A DNA stretch of 64,000 nt from NCBI GenBank assembly GCA_963677785.2, contig CAXXDH010000001.1, forward strand, positions 372,001-436,000, in the 5' to 3' direction. The translations under genes were made by a program, and so were the position numbers. This stretch comes from G963665495 sp963677785 (GTDB taxonomy: Bacteria > Desulfobacterota > Desulfovibrionia > Desulfovibrionales > Desulfovibrionaceae). Under the pieces are notes generated by a model. That model worked only from the letters and a program-made list of their open reading frames with translations, searched no databases and was not told the DNA's origin. Shown here one piece after another: positions 51,510 to 60,300 of the stretch (its first letter is position 1; every line of letters starts with the position of its first letter).

Positions 51510-52807
51510 GAGCGCTCCTTTACCGCAGCGGCAAAGCGCGCAGGCGTCAGCCCCTGCGGAAAGACAAGATTTTTACGAAAATACATAAGCACCTCCGAAA
51601 AAAGAAATCCAATGCCCATCAAAACACTCAACAGCAGATACAAGGAGGAAAAACCGATCCGGTCGCCCAAGGCGCCAAAGGCAGGAGCCGAGAGCATGGG
51701 CACCAGAAGAAACAGGCTGCTGAGCACGGCAAAGCCCATTCCGGCCTGTTGTCCGGCGCTGACCCGCATGATTTGCGTGTAAGCCCAGATCTGAACGCCT
51801 CCGATCAGAATGTTGTCCAGCGTCAGGACAATGGCTGCCTGCAGAACAGGCAAGCCGTCCGGACGCGGCGAATACAGCGCGCAAAACAGGGCGAGTCCGA
51901 CCGAAAGGCAGCAAAACAGCCGTAAAAAGAGCAAGGGGCCGCTTCTGTGCAGCAAGTAACCGCAGAGTATGGTGCCCGCGAAGCCCACGGGATAGGCATA
52001 ACGGAAAAGTATGGTGCCCATGAGCCGCGGTTCGATTCCCAGGTCCGTAAAAAAGGCCATGCGCATCTGGATTCCGGTAAAGGCAAAAGTGGTGGGAGCG
52101 ATCAATACGGGCAGCAGCCAGAGCACCTGGGGCTGGCGCAAAAAGGACCGGATGCCGCCGGGTTTGCCTCCTTGCCCCTGTTTCGCTGCATCCGCGTATT
52201 CGCTCGGGAGTTCCCGATGCAACAGCACCGGAAGGCTCAACAGGAACACGCAAACGGCAAGCAGCGCGCAACTGAGCGCCCAGTTGAAGATCCCGTAAAA
52301 AAACAGCAGCAGCCCTCCGCCCAGCAGCAGTCCGAGAAAACGCGCTCCGGACTGTATGGTGTTTCCCCAGGGCCGTTCGTCGGGCAGCAGAATGTCCGTG
52401 GCGTATCCGTCCACGGCGATGTCGTTGGTGGCCATGACGATGTTCAGCAACAGCAGCAGCACGTACATGGTCCAGAAATGGGTTTCTGGCGGTGTCTGCG
52501 AGACGCACAGCAGCAAGACGGCCCCGAGCCACTGCAAGGGAAAAATCCAGGAACGCCTCCTGCCGAGCGCCGGGATGTAATATCTGTCCACCCAGGAGGC
52601 GTAGAGGAATTTCAATGCCCAGGGCAAATGCAGCAGAAACAGGCCGCCCACAAGCTGCAGCGACATGCCCATATTGCGCAGAATCACCGGCATACAGCCG
52701 AACACGAACCCCACGGAAATCGTCTGGCACAGATACATGGTGCTGAGCAGCAGGATTTTTGTCCGGACTTTTTTCGGTGGATACAAGGCGGAAACAGTTG
52801 TCCGCAT
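51503..52807 (-). CDS. RhtX/FptX-like MFS siderophore transporter
   Basis: A 434-residue MFS permease with 12 predicted helices. A conserved D-x-Y-x-I-P-x-L-G-R-R-R-S-W near residue 75 and N-D-I-A-V-D-G-Y-A near 128 place it in the AmpG/RhtX branch, which imports intact siderophores or peptidoglycan fragments across the inner membrane. Its position between a TonB receptor and a TonB system favours siderophore import. ATG at 52807 follows AAGGAG at a spacing of 7. The 63-codon upstream extension lacks such a site. Confidence 0.88.
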   Translation of the reverse strand: MRTTVSALYPPKKVRTKILLLSTMYLCQTISVGFVFGCMPVILRNMGMSLQLVGGLFLLHLPWALKFLYASWVDRYYIPALGRRRSWIFPLQWLGAVLLLCVSQTPPETHFWTMYVLLLLLNIVMATNDIAVDGYATDILLPDERPWGNTIQSGARFLGLLLGGGLLLFFYGIFNWALSCALLAVCVFLLSLPVLLHRELPSEYADAAKQGQGGKPGGIRSFLRQPQVLWLLPVLIAPTTFAFTGIQMRMAFFTDLGIEPRLMGTILFRYAYPVGFAGTILCGYLLHRSGPLLFLRLFCCLSVGLALFCALYSPRPDGLPVLQAAIVLTLDNILIGGVQIWAYTQIMRVSAGQQAGMGFAVLSSLFLLVPMLSAPAFGALGDRIGFSSLYLLLSVLMGIGFLFSEVLMYFRKNLVFPQGLTPARFAAAVKERSC

Positions 52808-52934
52808 AGTGCGACTCCTTATGTTTGTTGCCAAGCGTACGAATAAAAAAATACGTAGCCGAACCACGGGCGTGTTTTCTGCCCCGAGAGATTTTGTTTT
52901 GCCCTGGGACACCCGGAATACGCCCCAGGACCGG

Positions 52935-52975
52935 CAAAAAAGAAGCGGACAGGAGAGGCGGTCTCTCCTGTCCGC
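52935..52975 (-). terminator. Terminator after the TonB receptor gene
   Basis: On the minus strand GCGGACAGGAGAG and CTCTCCTGTCCGC pair in a 13-bp stem around 5 bases, followed by TTCTTTTTT. It separates the receptor from the MFS/TonB unit, though read-through is possible. Confidence 0.93.
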
Positions 52976-53027
52976 GAGTATTTTCCGCTTGTTCAAGATA
53001 AACGCGGCCCCTGTTTTTTTTCAGACG

Positions 53028-55193
53028 TTAAAAACGCAGACTGAGGGTGACTCCCACGGTAATGGGCGGACCGTCCTGGGCGATGCCCGCGGCCGCGTTT
53101 TCATACAGGGTATAGCGCCGGTCCAGGAGATTCTTGGCCCAGAGATAGCCGTCAAAGTGCTTTCCTTCGAACCCGAGCTTGGCATTGACGAGCGCGTAGG
53201 GATTTGCCCGCACGTCATTGGCATCGTCGAAATAGCGTACGCCCGTGCCGATGAGATCCACGCGGCTGAACAGGTTCCAGTCCGGGGTAAGCGGGTAGCG
53301 ATACTGCGCGCCCAGGGTGTAGCTGTAGTCCGGTACGCCGGAAACCCGGTTGCCCTTGTAGTCCGCGTTGCTGACAGGATCCTCGTACGAGTCGTACTCG
53401 GCTTCTACATAAGAGCACGAACTGATCAGCTCGAGTCCGGCCAGAGGCGAGTAGCGGGCTTCGGCCTCTGCGCCCAGCCGGTGCGAGCGTCCCGCATTGT
53501 CCAGATAGCCCTGCATGTTATCCGCATTGAATACGGCAAGTTGTTCGTCTTCTATGGTGGTGTAAAATCCGGACAGGTTCAGCGTGAGCTGTTTATCGAA
53601 AAAAGTGTTTTTGCTGCCGATCTCGTAGTTCCAGCTGTACTCCGAGTCATAGGTCATTTTGTTGCTGGGCGCGGCGAAATCATTGAAACCGCCGCTGCGG
53701 TGCGCGCCCGCGAACGAAGCGTAGAGCATGTGGTCGTCGGTTATGCGCCAGTCCAGCGAGACTTTCGGCGTGAGCGCGGTAAAATCCCGGGTGTCCGAAT
53801 AGGCCGCCGTGGTGCGCGTGTTGCCTCCGTCTGGGGTGTCCCGGAGTTCCGCGTCTATTTCGGCTTCTTCATACTCGGCGCGCAATCCCAGGGTGAAATC
53901 GAGCTGGCCGAAAAACGTATAGGTGGCCTGTCCGAACAGGGCGCCGCCCCAGTTGAACTTGTCCGCCTTGAAAAGCCGCTGGCCCGTTCCCGGTTTGAAC
54001 GGATTGGACGCACTGCGCGCCAGGCCCGAACGGTAGAAGTTGGTATAATCATTTTCCACATCGCAATTGAAATAGTACGCGCCAAGGAGCCATTTCAGAT
54101 CTCCCGTATCCGAGGGCGAGGCAAAGCGGAGCTCCTGGGAAAAGGGCCGGTCTTTGATGATCAGCTCTTTGCGCATCATGTCCAGGGGGCTGAAATCCGC
54201 GTCAATTTCCTCTTTGCTGTAATAGTCGCGGTAGCCGGTGACCGAGGTAAAGGTGCCGTAGCCCGTATCGTAGTCGGCGTTCAAGGAAATGCCGAAACTG
54301 TCGTTGTTCTGGCTTCCTTCAAAATCATGGGAGTAGTGGTAGCGCATGTCCGTTGACAACAGCCCCTTTTGCACCAGACTGTTGCGGGAGGTTCTGCGAA
54401 AGGGGTAGGCCCCGTCGTCATGGGTCTGGCCGTCCAGGCTGAGGGTCAGGTCGAGGGCGTCGCTGGGGGTGAGCCGCAGCTTCATGCGGGCGGCCTTGGC
54501 ATCCTGATAGCGGCCTTCCCTGCCGTCCGCCTGCGTATCGTTCTGCTGGTATCCGTCATGCGCGTCATACAGGGCGGCCATGCTGTAATACAGCTTGTCT
54601 TTGACAAACGCGCCGCTCACCGAGCCTTTGACCTCGGTTTTCGCATAATTCCCCAGCGTGGTGCTGATGGACGCGGCGGGTTCGTTGCCGGGCTGTTTCG
54701 TGCGGACGTTGATAACCCCGCCCATGGTGTTGCGTCCGTAGAGCGTGCCCTGCGGCCCTCTGAGCACCTCGACCTGCTCCACGTCGAACAGCGGGAAGTT
54801 GTACATGTAGGACTTGGAAAAACCGACTCCGTCCAGATAATACCCGGTGGCCGGTTCAATGCCGGGCAGGCTCTTGATACCCCGCATGAACATGAAACCG
54901 TGTCTGCGGCTTCCGAAATCATTGAAGTAAAAATTCGGCACATGCTGGGACAAATCCGTGGTGTTTTCGATGTCCGCGTCTTCAATTTCAATCGCGGACA
55001 GGGCGGTCACGCTTTCGGGCACGTCCTGGAGATTTTCTTCGCGTTTTTGCGCCGTGACGTACACTTCATCCAGCGTGTACGTCTTTGTGGCCGCTGGAGC
55101 GTCTTCGGCAAGGGCCTGTGCGGCGAAACACAGGACGGCCAATACAATTCCCGCGACTGCCGGCCAGGGGAGTGAAGGATGTTTCATGTTCAT
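53028..55193 (-). CDS. TonB-dependent outer-membrane siderophore receptor
   Basis: A 721-residue receptor. A signal peptide (about 5-28) is followed by a TonB-box-like T-L-D-E-V-Y-V-T-A near residue 40, a plug domain (55-165, ending V-E-V-L-R-G-P-Q-G-T-L-Y-G-R-N-T-M-G-G), and a 22-strand barrel to a terminal phenylalanine (L-S-L-R-F). The plug resembles receptors of the siderophore class. ATG at 55193 follows GAGG at a spacing of 5. A MITE-like repeat occupies the leader between the promoter region and this start codon. Regulation by the neighbouring AraC protein is likely. Confidence 0.95.
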   Translation of the reverse strand: MNMKHPSLPWPAVAGIVLAVLCFAAQALAEDAPAATKTYTLDEVYVTAQKREENLQDVPESVTALSAIEIEDADIENTTDLSQHVPNFYFNDFGSRRHGFMFMRGIKSLPGIEPATGYYLDGVGFSKSYMYNFPLFDVEQVEVLRGPQGTLYGRNTMGGVINVRTKQPGNEPAASISTTLGNYAKTEVKGSVSGAFVKDKLYYSMAALYDAHDGYQQNDTQADGREGRYQDAKAARMKLRLTPSDALDLTLSLDGQTHDDGAYPFRRTSRNSLVQKGLLSTDMRYHYSHDFEGSQNNDSFGISLNADYDTGYGTFTSVTGYRDYYSKEEIDADFSPLDMMRKELIIKDRPFSQELRFASPSDTGDLKWLLGAYYFNCDVENDYTNFYRSGLARSASNPFKPGTGQRLFKADKFNWGGALFGQATYTFFGQLDFTLGLRAEYEEAEIDAELRDTPDGGNTRTTAAYSDTRDFTALTPKVSLDWRITDDHMLYASFAGAHRSGGFNDFAAPSNKMTYDSEYSWNYEIGSKNTFFDKQLTLNLSGFYTTIEDEQLAVFNADNMQGYLDNAGRSHRLGAEAEARYSPLAGLELISSCSYVEAEYDSYEDPVSNADYKGNRVSGVPDYSYTLGAQYRYPLTPDWNLFSRVDLIGTGVRYFDDANDVRANPYALVNAKLGFEGKHFDGYLWAKNLLDRRYTLYENAAAGIAQDGPPITVGVTLSLRF

Positions 55194-55218
55194 AGCAGCC
55201 TCATCGTACGTTTCAGTT

Positions 55219-55346
55219 AACAGGCTGTTGAAAAATGCACGATTGCCGCGTTGCTGCGAAAAAGCCAAATCCTCACGTATGATGAATACGTGTCGGCCTT
55301 GTCTTTTGCTTGCTCCTTGCATTCGCGCATTTTTGAACAGCCTGTT
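55219..55346. mobile_element. MITE-like palindromic repeat in the leader of the TonB receptor gene
   Basis: A 128-bp element bounded by near-perfect 20-bp inverted ends (55219-55238 with 55327-55346, 19 of 20 matching; outer bases AACAGGCTGTT). A central stem CACGTAT-GATGA-ATACGTG lies at 55274-55292. This is the form of a non-autonomous element known from many proteobacteria. No coding capacity. Confidence 0.75.
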
Positions 55347-55354
55347 TTAAAGGA

Positions 55355-55456
55355 ATTTTAAACACTCAGTTAAAGTTGACTGAGGAAACGTACGCAAAGC
55401 AGAGGCCGTGTTCTGCCCCGGGAGCGTTGATTTTTACCCTGTTTTACCCAAAACAG
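55355..55456 (-). promoter_or_regulatory. Control region of the TonB receptor gene
   Basis: On the minus strand TAAAAT (55355-55360) is a good -10 box, but no good -35 box is present. At the -35 position lies the palindrome CTCAGT-8-ACTGAG (55365-55384). Further upstream are the palindrome CTGTTTT-ACCC-AAAACAG (55439-55456) and a direct repeat TTTTACCC spaced by 10 bp (55432-55449). A weak -35 box with nearby repeats suits AraC-dependent activation. Confidence 0.5.
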
Positions 55457-55515
55457 AATAAAAGCGTGCAAAACAGTCGCGCTGGGAAGGGAAAAAGGAT
55501 GCGATTAAGTGGCGG

Positions 55516-56553
55516 CTAGCTTATACGCCGGATGGAGCTGAGAAACTGCTTGGGCAGAATGCCGAAACGTTTTTTGAATGCGGCGCTGAAATGGCTGATG
55601 TTGACGTACCCGACTTCCCAGGCCACTTCGCTGACGTTCATGTCCGCCTGCTTGAAGAGCGATTGCGCTTTTTGCAGCTTGTATTCCTTGAGAAATCCGT
55701 ACACCGTGGAACCGAAAATTTCCTGAAATCCGAACTGCAGTTTGTTGATGCTCAGATTAAAGCGCTGGGACAGGGCGCTTACTGTGGGCGGGTAGGCCAG
55801 GTTCTCCACCAGGGCTTCCTTGGCCGCATGAATGCGGTTTCGTTCGTCCGGGCTGAGAGACAAACACGAGGGGCCGCTCTCCCTGTTGTGCAGCCAGAAC
55901 AACTGCATGGCCACCAGTTCGAGCGCCTTGCCCTCCAGGAAGATTCTGCGGGGCAGGCCGCTGCGTATGCCGCAGGTCAATTCCCGCACAGAGGCCAGCA
56001 CAGCGGGCTCCACTGCGCCGTGGTAAAAAAAATCGCGCGAGGCGCCGCCCTCGAGAATTTTTGCGAATTCGCGGGGCATGGTGTCCATATCGTCCTTGAG
56101 CAGGGTGCACAAGGTTTCTTTGGCCACATGTACATGCATCACACGCATCCGTGTCTTGTCCGGTATTTCCACATAGCCTTCCGCTTCCGGCAAATAGCCC
56201 ACGCCACCAAACCCCGGCTGGTTGACAAACTCGCGGGATCCGTTGCGAAATCCGCGCATCTGGTTTTTGAAGCAACCGTCAAGGATGAACCCGAAATCGA
56301 TCAACTCCTCGCTTTTGTGATACCGGATGATCCGCCTTTTTTCTTCGGTTTCATCCAGCAGGCTGATCCAAACGCCCGGCCTGAGTTTGCATTCCTGCCA
56401 GGTAGTCAAGCCCGGACTTTCCTTTTGCTTCGCGCCTGTTGACGAAAGACGAAACAAACTCGCCAGTTCGGTCTGGCGCGTTTGCGTCAACGCCAGCGCA
56501 TCGGCGTTGTCCCGCCTCTGCGCTTTTTGCTGCTCGGAAAGCGGATTGGTCAT
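55516..56553 (-). CDS. AraC-family regulator, PchR-like
   Basis: A 345-residue regulator. The C-terminal AraC DNA-binding domain (240-340) has two helix-turn-helix units: P-P-T-V-S-A-L-S-Q-R-F-N-L-S and V-S-E-V-A-W-E-V-G-Y-V-N-I-S-H-F-S-A-A-F-K-K-R-F-G. The N-terminal part should sense the ferric siderophore, as in PchR, which activates its receptor gene. It lies upstream of the receptor gene on the same strand and is preceded by a good Fur site, so iron controls the regulator and the siderophore controls uptake. Confidence 0.92.
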   Translation of the reverse strand: MTNPLSEQQKAQRRDNADALALTQTRQTELASLFRLSSTGAKQKESPGLTTWQECKLRPGVWISLLDETEEKRRIIRYHKSEELIDFGFILDGCFKNQMRGFRNGSREFVNQPGFGGVGYLPEAEGYVEIPDKTRMRVMHVHVAKETLCTLLKDDMDTMPREFAKILEGGASRDFFYHGAVEPAVLASVRELTCGIRSGLPRRIFLEGKALELVAMQLFWLHNRESGPSCLSLSPDERNRIHAAKEALVENLAYPPTVSALSQRFNLSINKLQFGFQEIFGSTVYGFLKEYKLQKAQSLFKQADMNVSEVAWEVGYVNISHFSAAFKKRFGILPKQFLSSIRRIS

Positions 56554-56590
56554 GATCTTGCCTTGTTAGGATCAGTTAGCCAAAGTAAAT

Positions 56591-56609
56591 GATAATGATA
56601 TTCAAGTTC
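56591..56609. promoter_or_regulatory. Fur box before the AraC regulator gene
   Basis: Nineteen bases beginning GATAATGATATTCA match the classical Fur consensus at 15 positions. It lies 38-56 bases before the regulator start codon, in the promoter region, so iron-replete cells would shut the locus. Confidence 0.75.
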
Positions 56610-56706
56610 ATATGCGTTTTGTTTTTTTCCATCTTTGGCGTTCATTGTCAATAACCGGTGTTGCTCATTTGAGAGAACGTGAAGGAAAGCTCGTGAGTCA
56701 GTGCGT

Positions 56707-56739
56707 AAAAAAAAGGGCTTCCAGTTTCACTGAAAGCCC
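56707..56739 (-). terminator. Terminator of the methyltransferase/activase unit
   Basis: On the minus strand GGGCTTTCAGT and ACTGGAAGCCC pair in an 11-bp stem with one G-U pair around GAA, followed by eight T. It lies 21 bases after the methyltransferase stop codon. Confidence 0.95.
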
Positions 56740-56759
56740 TCTTTGTGGGGGGGGCGTAG

Positions 56760-57359
56760 CTAGAGCGCCTTGAAGCAGGCCAGGTAGGTCTTTCGCAGCA
56801 TCAGTTCGGATTGCTTCAGAAAACCGCAGGGGGAGGCCAGGGCTTCGACGTCGTCGCAGGAAAGGCGGGAATGCAGGGGCGGGCCGAAATTCGCCTGTTC
56901 CTTTTTGCATTCCAGCACCGCCAGGGTGCCTTCAGGCCTGAGCGCCCGTCTGAATTCGGTGAACATGGCCTCGGCCCGGTCGCGGACGCTTTTGATGTGG
57001 AGAACGGTGCTCAGCAGGATGACGTCCGCGCTGCCCGTTTCCACGGGGATCCGCTGCGTGATGTCGCAGACGTGGGCGGTTATGGGGGCGGCTCCTTCCT
57101 CATGGTCCAGTTCGTTCAGTTGTCTGACGGACGGCTCCACGGTGTCCAGGGCGATGACGCGTCCGTGCGCGCCCAGGATGCGCGCGGCGTGCAGCGAATA
57201 TTCTCCTGCGCCGCATCCGGCGTCCACGAAGAGTGTGCCGGGCTTCAGCGGCAGGTGGCCGAAGACTATTTCCGGAGCCTGCATCCGGAAACTGCTGGGC
57301 CCGTATCCCCTGGTTCCGTCCATCCGCCCTTTGCAGTGGTTGTGAAGTGCATTGTCCAT
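56760..57359 (-). CDS. Class I SAM-dependent methyltransferase
   Basis: A 199-residue methyltransferase. The SAM-binding motif I is F-V-D-A-G-C-G-A-G-E-Y near residue 45, the acidic residue of motif II is in R-V-I-A-L-D-T-V-E, and A-D-V-I-L-L-S-T-V-L-H-I-K follows near 112. The N-terminal G-P-S-S-F-R resembles small cytosolic methyltransferases of unknown substrate. It starts 31 bp after the activase stop codon and shares its terminator, so the two form one operon. A link in function is suggested only by this arrangement. Confidence 0.88.
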   Translation of the reverse strand: MDNALHNHCKGRMDGTRGYGPSSFRMQAPEIVFGHLPLKPGTLFVDAGCGAGEYSLHAARILGAHGRVIALDTVEPSVRQLNELDHEEGAAPITAHVCDITQRIPVETGSADVILLSTVLHIKSVRDRAEAMFTEFRRALRPEGTLAVLECKKEQANFGPPLHSRLSCDDVEALASPCGFLKQSELMLRKTYLACFKAL

Positions 57360-57390
57360 TGCGGGACTCCTTTATTGTTTCAATTTGTGC

Positions 57391-60300
57391 CTAAAGATAG
57401 TGAATGAAGGATTCGATCTTTGTCTTGTCGTTCTCATTCCGGGTCCCGTCGAAGGTCAGCGTCAGCGTTGGCAGCGAATCCTTGCCGTTGCTCCGTTGCA
57501 GTATCCCCAACGAAATGCCCGTGTTTTCATACATGGACGTCACGGAGATGACGCCGCGTACGCCCGACATGTTGCCCCTGGGTTTGGCGCTGCGGTAGCG
57601 GCCGAAGGCCCCGGCGTAAAATCCCAGCTCTTGGTCGGTTCGCTTCATGGTTTGCTCCAGGTCGGGCTCGAACTGGCCGTACTTGCCGAGGATCTCCGAG
57701 AGCGTGCCGAGAGTCTCCCGGAATTCATCCAGAAGGCGCTTTTTGGGCGCGCCATTGCCGTTGTCCTTTGGCGCGTGATCGTACCAGAAGCTCCAGAGAT
57801 ATTCGCAAAACGGGGCGTAGACCACGCGGTGGCCCGCATTTTCGATGCCTTCGAGCGTGTGGTCGTTGAGCATGTCGCAGTAGAGCGTCATGGGTTCGCC
57901 CAGGGCAAAGAGGGTCTTTCGTCCGTCCTGTTGCTCCAGGAACGTCCGTACGCGCCGGGCCAGGGAGCACAGGACCTCGAGGTCCGGGGCGTTGCCTCCG
58001 GCCATTGCGTCCAGGAGTTCCATGAGCGTTTCGCGTTGTTCCCTGGGGGCGAGCAGGACCAGGTCCCCGGCCAGGAGGCACAGGAAAATGGTCCGCGCAT
58101 GGTCCGTATCCATGTGCAGAAGGTCCTCCAGGAAAGGTGAGACTATGCCGACGTCCGCCAGACCGTTTTCATCCAGTTTGGCCCGAAGGAAGCGCGCGTA
58201 TTGCCCGTCCACCTCGGCGCCTTCGTTTTGCGGAAGCAGCAGGCTTTGCTTTTTCCCGGAACCATTGGTCCGCTGCAAGGTCCGCAGCAGGGCGCCCAGC
58301 AGCGCGGTCAGGGAATAGTATTCGTTGGTCACAGTGAATTTTCTGCCCAGGTCGATTGACGCGGCAGTGGCTTCCTCCGCCTGGACGACGTCGTACCCGC
58401 GCGCTTGCAGCAGGTTGCAGGCCAGGTCGGAATACGGATAGATACGGGGCAGGATGAGTGTCCCTTCACGCGGCCGTGAGGGCTCGGTGTCGATGTTCAC
58501 AGGAGGAGCGGGCGGTATTTCCGTATACGTTTCCAACGGTCCGGCTTTCGCCACGGGGCGTCGGCCCAGGCTGTTGACGAATGCCTCCACGCGCGTGCGC
58601 ACGCCCACGCCGGACGAATGCTCGTCCACTTCAATGGTCAGATAGGGCTTGTCGCCCATTAGTTCCTTGAAGTAATGGGCCGTCACGGTATCCGGTCCGC
58701 ATCCGTGGTGGGTGAGGAAAACCGCGTACAGGTTCGGATGGGCGGCGACCAGTTTGGCGGCTTCGAGGATATGCTGTGCGAAGGGCCAGTACATGTTCGG
58801 GTGCTCCTGGAAGATGTCCACCTCCGGCAGGTCGTAAAAGGGCAGGGTCTGGTAGCCCATCTCCGCCAGTTTGTCCGGGACGCCGAGATTGAGGACCGGA
58901 TCGGCCACGCCGTAGATCTTGGAGATGAGCACAAAGGTCTTTTTATCGGGATCGAGACCGGCAATGGTGTTTTTGCCGCGCTGTTCGAATTTTTTTTCAA
59001 AAGCCTTGAACGAGGCCATGGCCGCCTGCAAGGCTATGCCGGTTTCCTGTTCGGTTTTTCCCAGCCGGTGGCCCATGTTCATGAACACGGACTTCATGAA
59101 CTCCCCGCCCTGGTTGAAGGCGATGGTCGGGGCAAGGAGCGTCACGCCCTTGGTTTCGAGGTCCATGGCCTTGTTGATGATTTTGAAGGCCAGCTGCATA
59201 TAGGCGCAGCCGTAGTTCTGCCTGGCTTTCGAGCCCGGATGAAACACGGTGTAGAGATCCGGGAAAAAGAGGAAATCCACGCCCTTTTCCACCAGTTCGG
59301 CGGCGTGCCCGTTGATGAGCTTGACCGGATAGCAGGTCTCGTCCAGCGAATATTCCTGCGCCTTGCGGATGGTTTCTTCCGAAGTCGGTTCGGAGAGCAG
59401 CACGTTGCATCCCAGCTCCCGGAAAAAGGGGTAGAACATGGGGAACATGCCGTAGGTGAACAGGGCGCGCGGGATGCCCACGGTTTTTTTGTCCGGATCA
59501 AGCGTTGCGTCGTAGCCTTCGAAGATGAATTCCTGGACTTTCGTGTTGAAATCCGAGTCTGCAACCGCCTCGGGAGCCGCGGCGGCACGTTCCGCTTCCG
59601 GCGGCGGGGGAGCGAATCCCTTGAATTTGGTGGCCGTTGTGCCAGATGCCCGCATTTCCTCCCGAGCCAGAATGGCCGCGCCGTACGCGCCGGTGACGCT
59701 GAAAAAGGGCGGCACCGTAACAGCGGCGCCGGTCACGGCGCGAAAGGCGTTGACCACGCCCTGGTTGTGAGCCACGCCGCCCTGAAGGAAAATCCTGTTG
59801 CCGATACGCTTGGAGCCGACCACCCGGTTCATGTAGTTTTTGACGATGGAATAGCAAAGCCCGGCCGCGAGGTCGGCGGTGTCCACGCCGCAGGCCATAT
59901 GGGCCGCAATGCTGCTTTCCATGAAGACCGTGCAGCGTTCGCCCAGGCTGGCGGGATGCTCCCCGGAAAGGGCCGTGGGGCCGATGTCTTCCAGCCGTAC
60001 GCCCAGTTTCTTGGCCTGCTCCTCGATAAAGGAGCCGGTTCCGGCCGCGCATATTTTGTTCATCTGAAAGTCGGTGACAACGCCGTTTTCAAGGGCGATG
60101 AACTTGGAGTCCTGGCCGCCGATCTCAAAGACGGTGTCCACGTCCGGATCAATGGCCACGGCGGCCCTGGCCTGGGCCGTGATTTCGTCGCGGATCACAT
60201 CCGCCCCGATCATCCGGCCGGTCATGTATCTGCCCGAGCCGGTGGCGGCTGCCCCGGCTACCTTGATTCGATCGCCGAATTTCGCGTCCAGTTCGGCCCC

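Noticed and set aside
55219..55346. A rho-independent terminator for the AraC gene
   Set aside because: The arms are 88 bases apart, with a second central stem and no T-run after a compact hairpin; MITE-like structure fits better.
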